The notes below the pieces were generated by a model. It saw only the letters and a list, made by a program, of their open reading frames with translations. It made no database searches and was not told the origin of the DNA. A DNA stretch of 27,112 bases from the NCBI GenBank assembly GCA_036661515.1, contig JAVWYO010000026.1:1-27112 (forward strand), read 5' to 3'. The stretch comes from HGM05232 sp036661515 (lineage in GTDB: Bacteria > Bacteroidota > Bacteroidia > Bacteroidales > Muribaculaceae). A program made the translations under genes and the position numbers. Shown in pieces: positions 1 through 6,733 of this stretch (position 1 is its first letter; every line of letters starts with the position of its first letter).

Positions 1-153
1 ATGTCATAATGATGAACGTAATAGAAGTTTAGCGTAAAGGTACAAAAAAATAAATGTTTCTTTAGTGGTGTATATTTAAATAAGTGTTATATTTATATTT
101 TGAAAACAATCATTAGTTTAATAACGTTTTAATATCAGTAATAGACAAACAAG

Positions 154-603
154 ATGGCAACATTAAAAATCGGGACAGATTGGTGGACCTCTCCAACGAC
201 CAGTGAATCGGGTAAGTTAATCATGGTGACAGGTCGTAGTGACATGAATGCTGTAATATCTACTGGTAAATTCAATGATAGAGTAGAAATTACATGGAAA
301 TATGAAGGCGATGACACAGGAATGCCAGATTTTGATACCTCGACATTAATGGAGAAGGTACAATTGGCTATTGAAGATGTCTTTGATAAAGATCCCATTG
401 CTGTAATGACAGGTATATACACTGGCGATGGGGAGCGCAATTGGGTGCTTTACACGCGAAGTCTAACGATATTTGAGCGTAAATTTAATGAAGCACTTGC
501 TTCGTTTGACTTATTGCCCATAGCTCTATATGTTGAAAAAGACCCTCAATGGAATGAGTATAGAGAGATGCGTGAGCAGTCAGAGATAATGCGTGGTGAA
601 TAG
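154..603 (+). CDS. DUF695 family protein
   Basis: A 149-residue soluble protein of unknown biochemical function. It has no signal peptide and no membrane segment. I recognise it as DUF695 from the N-terminal tryptophan pair (WWTSP, residues 10-14), the LIMVTGR block (about 22-28), the WKYEGD segment (about 48-53) and the IYTGDGERNWVLYT block (about 88-101). Acidic and aromatic residues dominate these blocks. The ATG at 154 follows an AT-rich leader with only an imperfect -7-like element (TATATTTTG, around 102-110). A small membrane protein starts 28 bases downstream on the same strand, so the two are probably co-transcribed. The family assignment is from memory of the motif pattern; no function is claimed. 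Confidence 0.85.
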   Translation: MATLKIGTDWWTSPTTSESGKLIMVTGRSDMNAVISTGKFNDRVEITWKYEGDDTGMPDFDTSTLMEKVQLAIEDVFDKDPIAVMTGIYTGDGERNWVLYTRSLTIFERKFNEALASFDLLPIALYVEKDPQWNEYREMREQSEIMRGE

Positions 604-631
604 ATAATAGCGTCTTAAATTCTAAAATATT

Positions 632-844
632 ATGAGCAAAATCTGGTTGTGGATTTTAATCGCTGTAATATTCGGTATTATAGCAGGAATTGTTTTTAAT
701 TATTCTGCAAAGAGTGAGAGCGAGAACGATGATGATGGTGAAGACACCAATCGAAGTCATATATTACTCACAATCCTTGTATTTAGCGTTATCGGGTTTC
801 TAATAGTGTGGCTCGTATCCGCAATGATGGATTGGACAATATAG
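632..844 (+). CDS. small two-helix membrane protein
   Basis: A 70-residue protein I cannot assign to a named family. It has two hydrophobic helices (residues about 4-24 and 45-65) separated by a hydrophilic, strongly acidic loop of Ser, Glu, Asp and Asn (about 26-42). The composition predicts an inner-membrane hairpin. It starts 28 bases after the DUF695 gene and ends just before a bidirectional hairpin at 862-894, so it looks like the last gene of a two-gene unit. Translation and start are plausible, since the frame is well filled and the composition is membrane-like. A role as membrane partner of the DUF695 protein is only inferred from adjacency. Confidence 0.7.
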   Translation: MSKIWLWILIAVIFGIIAGIVFNYSAKSESENDDDGEDTNRSHILLTILVFSVIGFLIVWLVSAMMDWTI

Positions 845-861
845 GCATGAACCAAATAGAG

Positions 862-894
862 AAGCCCCTCAAAATCAAAGATTATGAGGGGCTT
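862..894. terminator. bidirectional hairpin between convergent units
   Basis: A perfect 10-bp inverted repeat, AAGCCCCTCA (862-871) with TGAGGGGCTT (885-894), and a 13-base loop. It lies between the end of the small membrane protein gene (+) and the 3' end of tRNA-Leu (-), so it could end both transcripts. There is no long U-run on either side, and the reverse strand continues only as CTCTATTT. Confidence 0.65.
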
Positions 895-898
895 GTCG

Positions 899-982
899 TA
901 CTCGGAGCGGGACTTGAACCCGCACAGCCGCAATGGCCAAAGGATTTTAAGTCCTTCGTGTCTACCATTCCACCATCCGAGC
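899..982 (-). tRNA. tRNA-Leu (UAA anticodon)
   Basis: Read on the minus strand this folds as a class II tRNA. The acceptor stem is GCTCGGA/TCCGAGT, with a G-U first pair as in E. coli tRNA-Leu(UAA), and discriminator A. The anticodon arm is AAGGA-CTTAAAA-TCCTT, giving anticodon TAA. There is a variable arm with a GCC/GGC stem, and a T arm GCGGG-TTCAAGT-CCCGC. CCA is not encoded; the bases after the discriminator are CGAC. The D-loop is one base shorter than in the E. coli homologue. It is transcribed from its own promoter upstream (1028-1059). Confidence 0.96.
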
Positions 983-1027
983 AACTCTATGCCTTTGTTG
1001 GTAAACATTTGTTCCTTAAAAGCGGTG

Positions 1028-1059
1028 CAAAGATAAATCATTCTTTTCGCTTTTGCAAA
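1028..1059 (-). promoter_or_regulatory. Bacteroidota promoter for tRNA-Leu
   Basis: On the minus strand TTTG (1056-1059), 20 bases, then TATCTTTG (1028-1035). This is an exact match to the Bacteroidota primary sigma consensus TTTG-N19-21-TAnnTTTG. Initiation would be near 1021, about 40 bases before the mature tRNA 5' end. Confidence 0.85.
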
Positions 1060-1122
1060 TATTTTGTGATGCTTCGCCTCTAAAATTTGATATTTTTTTA
1101 GAAACCGTTTTCAAAATAGTTT

Positions 1123-1629
1123 TTATCGGCTTATGTAGTAGCCCCCTAATTGAGCATGGTAGGCATGATACTTTTGCATTCCATATTTATATTCTACAGC
1201 TTTGCCCGATAGCGGTGTGCCTTGTCCCTCGCAGACGTTGTAATGAGAGCCACATTTTGGGCATACGGCTTCATTTGTCGTCTTGTCGATACTTACTCTT
1301 ATATTGCTCTTTGCCTCGACAGGGCAGGCAAGATCATAGGCGAGTGGTGCGTTGTAGTCGCCCGTGTCGGCATCAAAGCCCGAAATTAATAAAATTCCGC
1401 CATACCCAGTAAATGTAGCGGCTGTATATGAATAGTTACCTGGAACGCCCTCGCTTTTTATAAATATTCGATATTCTCCATAGCTATGCACTCCGTAGGT
1501 GTTCCAAAGTCCATCGTTGTTTAACTCAATATTTACAGCAACGCCAGGAATGCGCTGATTGTCAATCTTCTCGCATGAACTTGTGATTAACATCATCGTA
1601 ATAGCAAATATTATCAGAGGTATCTTCAT
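1123..1629 (-). CDS. lipoprotein with Rieske-like Cys motif
   Basis: A 168-residue predicted lipoprotein. Residues 1-18 form a signal peptide ending in the lipobox SSC, with Cys19 as the acylated residue. The C-terminal half resembles the cluster-binding part of Rieske [2Fe-2S] proteins. It has ACP at 101-103, then CPKCGSHY (123-130), Cys133 and a PLSGKA segment (139-144). The usual ligand pattern is C-x-H then C-x2-H. Here the first His position is Glu105-like (CPVE), and the second box is C-x2-C-x2-H. The protein may therefore bind a different metal centre, or none. Its start overlaps the stop of the upstream aldo/keto reductase by one base (TAATG), so it is translationally coupled as the last gene of the argH unit. 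A zinc-binding fold is the main alternative. Confidence 0.75.
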   Translation of the reverse strand: MKIPLIIFAITMMLITSSCEKIDNQRIPGVAVNIELNNDGLWNTYGVHSYGEYRIFIKSEGVPGNYSYTAATFTGYGGILLISGFDADTGDYNAPLAYDLACPVEAKSNIRVSIDKTTNEAVCPKCGSHYNVCEGQGTPLSGKAVEYKYGMQKYHAYHAQLGGYYISR

Positions 1630-2642
1630 TATTTTAAGATGTTATTTATTGCTGATAGTTCGGCATCGCTAAATTGCTTTCCATTGATAGATGCAATGCT
1701 GTCTTTTAGCTGATTTAATGTTCGAGGTCCGATAATAACAGAAGTCACGCCATTTTTTGCAAGTATCCATGCCGTAGCCATCTGTGCTAACGTCTGGTTG
1801 CGTTCTAAGGCTATTTCATTTAGCTGTTTCACCTTATTAATTAATTCAGGAGGAATGCTATCCTTTGTGAGATAATGTCCAAGAGCGACGCGAGAATCGG
1901 CAGGAATGCCGTTTATATATTTATTAGTGAGTATCCCTTGAGCTATAGGAGAGAATGCTGTGATGCCAACACCATTGTCAATCAACGTTTCCATGTGTCC
2001 TTTTTCCATGTCGCGAACGAGCATGTTATATTTTCCTTGATATATAAGGCATGGTACTCCAGCATCTTTAAGATAGGATAAGCTATATTTTAGCTTGTCG
2101 AGAGGATAATTAGACAATCCGATGTACAATGCTTTTCCTTGTCGAACGATATCGATGAGTCCTTGCAACGTTTCTTCAAGAGGTGTGTCGGAATCATAAC
2201 GGTGTGAATAAAAAATATCTACGTAATCGAGTCCCATGCGTTGAAGAGATTCGTCAATACTCGTCATTAGCATTTTGCGAGACGACCCCATTCCATTAGG
2301 TCCTGCCCACATATTATATCCAGCCTTAGTGGTAATAATCATTTCATGACGATAAGGGCGAAAATTTTCACGGTACATCTTACCGAAAGTTTCCTCTGCA
2401 CTACCAAAAGGAGGTCCATAATTATTAGCAAGGTCAAAACAGAAAATGCCGTTATCGAGAGCATATTTCATTTTTCCAAGTGATTCGGTATAGGGATTTA
2501 TACCACCAAAGTTGAACCAAAATCCAAGAGAAAGTTCTGGAAGAGAAAGCCCCGAATTTCCACATTTGCGATATTGCATTCTGCCGTCATATCTGTTTTC
2601 ATCAGCCTTATAAGGTTCGGTGAACGCTATTGTTGTTGCCAT
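1629..2642 (-). CDS. yghZ: YghZ-like aldo/keto reductase
   Basis: A 337-residue cytoplasmic NADPH-dependent aldo/keto reductase. It closely resembles E. coli YghZ/Gpr (L-glyceraldehyde 3-phosphate reductase, also active on methylglyoxal) over its whole length. The MQYRKCGNSGL start, the FDLANNYGPP block and FYSHRYD are near-identical to that family. The catalytic tetrad is visible: Asp70, Tyr75, Lys106 and His147. It lies three bases after argH and overlaps the lipoprotein gene by one base, so the three genes form one transcript. The exact substrate is inferred from the family; carbonyl detoxification is the likeliest role. Length is normal for the family. Confidence 0.9.
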   Translation of the reverse strand: MATTIAFTEPYKADENRYDGRMQYRKCGNSGLSLPELSLGFWFNFGGINPYTESLGKMKYALDNGIFCFDLANNYGPPFGSAEETFGKMYRENFRPYRHEMIITTKAGYNMWAGPNGMGSSRKMLMTSIDESLQRMGLDYVDIFYSHRYDSDTPLEETLQGLIDIVRQGKALYIGLSNYPLDKLKYSLSYLKDAGVPCLIYQGKYNMLVRDMEKGHMETLIDNGVGITAFSPIAQGILTNKYINGIPADSRVALGHYLTKDSIPPELINKVKQLNEIALERNQTLAQMATAWILAKNGVTSVIIGPRTLNQLKDSIASINGKQFSDAELSAINNILK

Positions 2643-2645
2643 AAA

Positions 2646-3986
2646 TTACGGTTTAAGGAGTGAATTAAAAGCCTTATGATAAGTTTTGAAATCAAATTCG
2701 TTAAGAGTCTTAGCATATAGGTCTTCAATCTTGTCATTACACAAGTTTCCGATAGAGCCTTCATGAGTGTGATGTACCTCTTTACAAGGCTTGAAATTTC
2801 CAGCTTCAATATCGAGCCCCACTTTCTTGTATGCGTCACGAAAAGGCATTCCATTTGTAGTCAATCGGTTAACTTCTTCGACCGAGAACATCAATTTATA
2901 TCGGTCATCATCGATAATTGAAGTGTTTACTTTTATTTGAGCAATCATGCTATTTACCATAGATAGAATACTCTTAATCTCGTCAAATGCAGGTAGAAAA
3001 GCCTCCTTTATTATTTGCAAATCGCGGAAATATCCCGAAGGTAGGTTGTTAGTAATAAGTGTTATTTGATATGATAAAGATTGCAATTTATTGCATTTGG
3101 CGCGTGTCAGTTCAAATACGTCGGGATTCTTCTTGTGAGGCATTATAGATGAGCCGGTAGTAAATTCGTCAGATAGTTTTATAAATCCAAAATTCTGAGA
3201 GCTGAACAAGCAGGCATCGTAAGCGAGTTTTGAAATCGTTCCAGCAATACCTCCAATAGCATTAGCAACAATTCGCTCGGTCTTTCCACGTCCCATTTGT
3301 GCATGAACTACGTTATAATCTACTGAATCAAAACCAAGAAGATTAGAGGTCATCGTACGATTTAGTGGAAAAGATGAGCCGTACCCAGCTGCTGAACCGA
3401 GCGGATTGCGATTAGTGACATCGTAAGCAGCTCGCATCACCATAAGGTCATCAACAAGGGCTTCGGCGTAAGCTCCAAACCAAAGTCCAAAAGACGAGGG
3501 CATAGCTACTTGCAGATGCGTGTATCCTGGCATAATGATGTCGCTATATCTATTAGATTGAGCAATAAGAGTGTTGAAAAGTGTTGTCATTGCCGAGATT
3601 ACAGATTCAATCTCGGAGCGTATAAATAGTCGCATATCGACGAGAACTTGGTCGTTTCGAGAGCGTCCAGAATGGATTTTCTTTCCGATGTCACCAAGTT
3701 TACGTGTTAGCATTAGTTCTACTTGCGAGTGAACATCTTCTACGCCAGGCTCAATAATGAACTTGCCGAGTTTAATGTTGGCATAAATATTTCTTAATTC
3801 GGCAGATAGTTGTGCCAACTCCGATGTCGACAGTAGATTTATGCTTTGTAGCATGGCTATATGTGCCAAAGAGCCCAAGACATCGTAAGGCGCAAGATAC
3901 ATATCCATTTCGGTGTCTCGCCCAACGGTGTATTGTTCTACATCATGATTTACTTTAACCGATTTCTCCCAAAGTTTTGATGCCAT
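2646..3986 (-). CDS. argH: argininosuccinate lyase
   Basis: Catalyses the last step of arginine synthesis: argininosuccinate to arginine and fumarate, in the cytoplasm as a homotetramer. The 446 residues are near the usual 450-470. The fumarase/aspartase superfamily signature GSSIMPHKKNPD spans residues 278-289, including the catalytic-loop serines 279-280. Other conserved blocks are HSGRSRNDQ (105-113), the TH pair at 156-157 (GYTHLQVAMP) and NPLGSAAGYG (194-203). It is the first gene of a minus-strand unit with the aldo/keto reductase and the lipoprotein. No other arginine genes are nearby. A -7-like element (TAGATTTG, 4030-4037) lies upstream without a good -33 box. Confidence 0.97.
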   Translation of the reverse strand: MASKLWEKSVKVNHDVEQYTVGRDTEMDMYLAPYDVLGSLAHIAMLQSINLLSTSELAQLSAELRNIYANIKLGKFIIEPGVEDVHSQVELMLTRKLGDIGKKIHSGRSRNDQVLVDMRLFIRSEIESVISAMTTLFNTLIAQSNRYSDIIMPGYTHLQVAMPSSFGLWFGAYAEALVDDLMVMRAAYDVTNRNPLGSAAGYGSSFPLNRTMTSNLLGFDSVDYNVVHAQMGRGKTERIVANAIGGIAGTISKLAYDACLFSSQNFGFIKLSDEFTTGSSIMPHKKNPDVFELTRAKCNKLQSLSYQITLITNNLPSGYFRDLQIIKEAFLPAFDEIKSILSMVNSMIAQIKVNTSIIDDDRYKLMFSVEEVNRLTTNGMPFRDAYKKVGLDIEAGNFKPCKEVHHTHEGSIGNLCNDKIEDLYAKTLNEFDFKTYHKAFNSLLKP

Positions 3987-4068
3987 ATCGTTGTTATATA
4001 TTTATGAAAAATTTACTCGAAAATAGTCTCAAATCTATTCCGAAATAAATTAAAACAGCTTATAATAA

Positions 4069-4096
4069 TGTTTCCTCACTATGATGCAAGGAAACA
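4069..4096 (-). terminator. probable terminator after ftsH
   Basis: An 8-bp inverted repeat, TGTTTCCT (4069-4076) with AGGAAACA (4089-4096), and a 12-base loop. On the minus strand it is followed by TTATTATAA. It lies between ftsH and argH, both on the minus strand, and would separate the two units. On the plus strand it is followed by CTTTTTAG, although no plus-strand gene ends here. Confidence 0.5.
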
Positions 4097-4127
4097 CTTT
4101 TTAGACTAATATAATGCCAGCTACCTA

Positions 4128-6167
4128 TTAAAGGTCTCTAATCTTATCGTCAGTTGTAGCTTCGTTAGGTGCTTCTTCAGTTGTAGATTCAGTAACGTCA
4201 TCGTTGTTGTCGTCAATGACATCTTCTACCTCTTTTTTAGCGTCTTGCTCGCTTTGTTCCATTATCTCATCGGAGCGAGAAGTCCACGCACGTTTACCAA
4301 AAATCTTTTCTACATCTTCGGCAAATATTACTTCTCTTGAAAGTAAAACTTCCGTAAGTGTTTTATGTCCTTCAGCGTGCTTAGATAGTATCTCTTTAGC
4401 TCTTTCATATTGTTCTGCAATAATACGAGAAACTTCTTCATCTATAATCTTAGAGCGTTCCTCACTATAAGGCTTAGTAAAACCGTAATTTTGTCCTGTA
4501 GAATCGTAGTATGATAAATTAGGGATACGTTCACTCATGCCAAAATATACTACCATTGCATAAGCTTGCTTAGTAACTCTTTCAAGATCATTAGCGGCAC
4601 CAGTTGAGATTCGTCCTAAGAATAATTCTTCGGCAGCACGTCCTCCAAGTGTTGCGCACATCTCATCGAGAAGAGCCTGTGTGGTTGTTATCTGACGCTC
4701 TTCGGGAAGATACCAAGCAGCTCCAAGAGCTTTACCGCGAGGCACAATAGTTACTTTTACGAGAGGGTTAGCCCATTCTAAGTGCCAGCTAAGAGAGGCA
4801 TGTCCAGCTTCGTGAATAGCAATTGATTGACGTTCGCCGAGAGTTGTAATTTTAGAGCGCTTTTCAAGACCTCCAATAATTCTATCTACCGCGTCCATAA
4901 AATCTTGTTTTTGGACTACTTTTTTCTTATGTCGAGCAGCAATTAATGCAGCTTCGTTACACACATTAGCTATATCGGCACCAGAGAATCCCGGTGTCTG
5001 ACGAGCTAACGTATCAACATCAAGACTATCATCGGTCTTAATCTTTCTTAGATGTACATAGAATATGGCTTTGCGGTCGGGAAGGTCGGGAAGATCTACA
5101 TATATTTGACGGTCGAATCGACCAGCACGTAATAGCGCTTTGTCGAGAATATCGGCACGGTTAGTAGCAGCGAGAATAATTACTCCACTGTTAGCCCCAA
5201 ATCCGTCCATTTCGGTCAATAATTGATTAAGTGTATTTTCACGTTCATCATTTGCCCCCATATTAGGATTTTTCCCTCTTGCACGTCCAACGGCATCAAT
5301 TTCATCGATAAATACAATACAAGGAGCTTTTTCCTTTGCTTGTTTGAATAGGTCACGTACACGTGATGCACCAACACCCACAAACATCTCCACGAAATCG
5401 GAACCCGAAAGAGAGAAAAAAGGTACATTAGCTTCACCTGCAACCGCCTTAGCTAATAGCGTCTTTCCTGTTCCTGGAGGGCCTACAAGAAGAGCACCTT
5501 TAGGTATTCGTCCACCCAGGTCGGTATATATTTGCGGACTTTTTAGAAATTCCACAATCTCTTCGACTTCTGTTTTTGCTTCAGAAAGTCCCGCTACATC
5601 TTTAAAAGTAGTCTTTCCTAATCCGTCTTTATCAAATAGCTGAGCTTTTGTTTTTCCAACATTGAACACGCCACCAGCGCCACCACCACCGTCGCGATTA
5701 GACATCTTCTTCATGATGACAAACCAAAAAACGATAAGGAGTATAATAGGTCCAAACGACCATAATAGGCTACTATAATCGCTACCTTTCTCATATTTCA
5801 CATCGCCTTTGAACACACCCGATGCTCGCCAATTATCGATTTCCTTTTCCATTGCATCAGAAGAGGGTATGTTGGCTGAAACTTTAGCGTCTACACCACT
5901 ACCAGCGGTAAATTCATTTTTATGAAATGCTTTAGTCGCCATAGAGTCGGTTAAGAACCCCTCGACCTTGCTTTTATCATAAACAATCATCTTCTTTACG
6001 CCACCTTTCTTAACGTATTGACCAAATTGCGTCCAACTTATCTCTTTATTAATAGAGTTGTCTTGAACGTAATATAATCCAACGAGGACTATCCCAATAA
6101 TGGCATACATCCAATACATATTAAACTTAAGACCGCCGTGACCTGATTTTTTCACTTTATCGCCCAT
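4128..6167 (-). CDS. ftsH: ATP-dependent zinc metalloprotease FtsH
   Basis: Membrane-anchored AAA+ protease that extracts and degrades membrane and short-lived cytosolic proteins as a hexamer. Order of parts: TM1 (about 18-34), a periplasmic domain (about 36-132), TM2 (about 134-152), a Gly-rich linker (160-166), then the AAA module. In the AAA module Walker A is GPPGTGKT (229-236), Walker B ends in FIDEID (286-291) and the second region of homology is near 330-352. The M41 protease domain has HEAGH (452-456) and the third zinc ligand Asp527 in GAANDLERV. The C-terminal tail (about 630-679) is acidic and Thr/Asn-rich, hence probably disordered. 679 residues is normal for Bacteroidales. It begins 24 bases after rsfS and is co-transcribed with it. 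Confidence 0.98.
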   Translation of the reverse strand: MGDKVKKSGHGGLKFNMYWMYAIIGIVLVGLYYVQDNSINKEISWTQFGQYVKKGGVKKMIVYDKSKVEGFLTDSMATKAFHKNEFTAGSGVDAKVSANIPSSDAMEKEIDNWRASGVFKGDVKYEKGSDYSSLLWSFGPIILLIVFWFVIMKKMSNRDGGGGAGGVFNVGKTKAQLFDKDGLGKTTFKDVAGLSEAKTEVEEIVEFLKSPQIYTDLGGRIPKGALLVGPPGTGKTLLAKAVAGEANVPFFSLSGSDFVEMFVGVGASRVRDLFKQAKEKAPCIVFIDEIDAVGRARGKNPNMGANDERENTLNQLLTEMDGFGANSGVIILAATNRADILDKALLRAGRFDRQIYVDLPDLPDRKAIFYVHLRKIKTDDSLDVDTLARQTPGFSGADIANVCNEAALIAARHKKKVVQKQDFMDAVDRIIGGLEKRSKITTLGERQSIAIHEAGHASLSWHLEWANPLVKVTIVPRGKALGAAWYLPEERQITTTQALLDEMCATLGGRAAEELFLGRISTGAANDLERVTKQAYAMVVYFGMSERIPNLSYYDSTGQNYGFTKPYSEERSKIIDEEVSRIIAEQYERAKEILSKHAEGHKTLTEVLLSREVIFAEDVEKIFGKRAWTSRSDEIMEQSEQDAKKEVEDVIDDNNDDVTESTTEEAPNEATTDDKIRDL

Positions 6168-6191
6168 CTGTTATAAATTAAGAGTTTCTAA

Positions 6192-6551
6192 TCAATCCAA
6201 ATCAGGAATATTCTTAATAACTGCATCGTTCCATAATTGTTCGAGATTATAATATTCTCTGGATTCTGGTAAAAATATATGCACATAAACCGTGCCATAA
6301 TCTATTACTATCCATTCAGAATTTTTATAGCCATCATAGTTATAGGGTTTTAGCCCTGTCTGTTTTTGTACATATTCTCTCACGCTGTCAGCAATTGCTG
6401 TCACATGCATAGTTGAGCTACCCGATGCAATAACGAAATCTTGGGTTGATGCACCTTCAATATTACTAAGATCAACAGTAGTTATACTCTTCCCTTTAAC
6501 TTCTTGAATTCCTTCTATAATGGTCTTTATTAGACATTCCTTTTCAATCAT
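6192..6551 (-). CDS. rsfS: ribosomal silencing factor RsfS
   Basis: A 119-residue RsfS/Iojap protein. Members bind ribosomal protein uL14 on the 50S subunit, block joining with 30S and damp translation when nutrients are short. Family hallmarks seen: the DLSNIEGASTQDFVIASGSS segment (27-46), the VREYVQKQTGLKPYNYDG block (about 57-74) and the WIVIDYGTVYVHIFLPESREYYNLEQLW C-terminus. It is the first gene of the rsfS-ftsH unit. Its promoter lies 24 bases upstream of the start codon, facing away from the penicillin-binding protein promoter. Confidence 0.96.
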   Translation of the reverse strand: MIEKECLIKTIIEGIQEVKGKSITTVDLSNIEGASTQDFVIASGSSTMHVTAIADSVREYVQKQTGLKPYNYDGYKNSEWIVIDYGTVYVHIFLPESREYYNLEQLWNDAVIKNIPDLD

Positions 6552-6575
6552 CTGTTTTTATTATAATTATATGTG

Positions 6576-6606
6576 CAAAGATAGTGCAAATGAGAGCAAT
6601 ATGAAA
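6576..6606 (-). promoter_or_regulatory. promoter for rsfS-ftsH
   Basis: On the minus strand TTTC (6603-6606), 19 bases, then TATCTTTG (6576-6583). The -7 element is a full match to the Bacteroidota consensus; the -33 box matches three of four bases. Initiation is predicted about 20 bases upstream of the rsfS start. Confidence 0.7.
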
Positions 6607-6631
6607 ATGAAATTTTATTTTTATTTTCAAT

Positions 6632-6662
6632 ATTGCTGAGTGACTTTATTTTATTACTTTTG
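6632..6662 (+). promoter_or_regulatory. promoter for the class A PBP gene
   Basis: On the plus strand ATTG (6632-6635), 19 bases, then TACTTTTG (6655-6662). The -7 element is a full Bacteroidota consensus match and the -33 box matches three of four. It implies a leader of roughly 65 bases before the start at 6734. Confidence 0.65.
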
Positions 6663-6733
6663 TCGCTGTTATACATATGAGTTGCTATTCTGAATATTTG
6701 AGCAGTTAAGCAGTTAATTAAAGAGTACTATAT

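Noticed and set aside
1..153. Possible gene start or promoter at the left edge
   Set aside because: The sequence is AT-rich with only an imperfect -7-like word and no reading frame that can be followed off the edge.
757..1083. Two ORFs of about 90 codons (757-1041 minus, 808-1083 plus) across the tRNA region
   Set aside because: They run through the tRNA-Leu gene and its terminator and are chance frames.
1053..1412. A plus-strand ORF antisense to the lipoprotein gene
   Set aside because: Shadow of the minus-strand lipoprotein gene; the sense frame has a clear signal peptide and lipobox.
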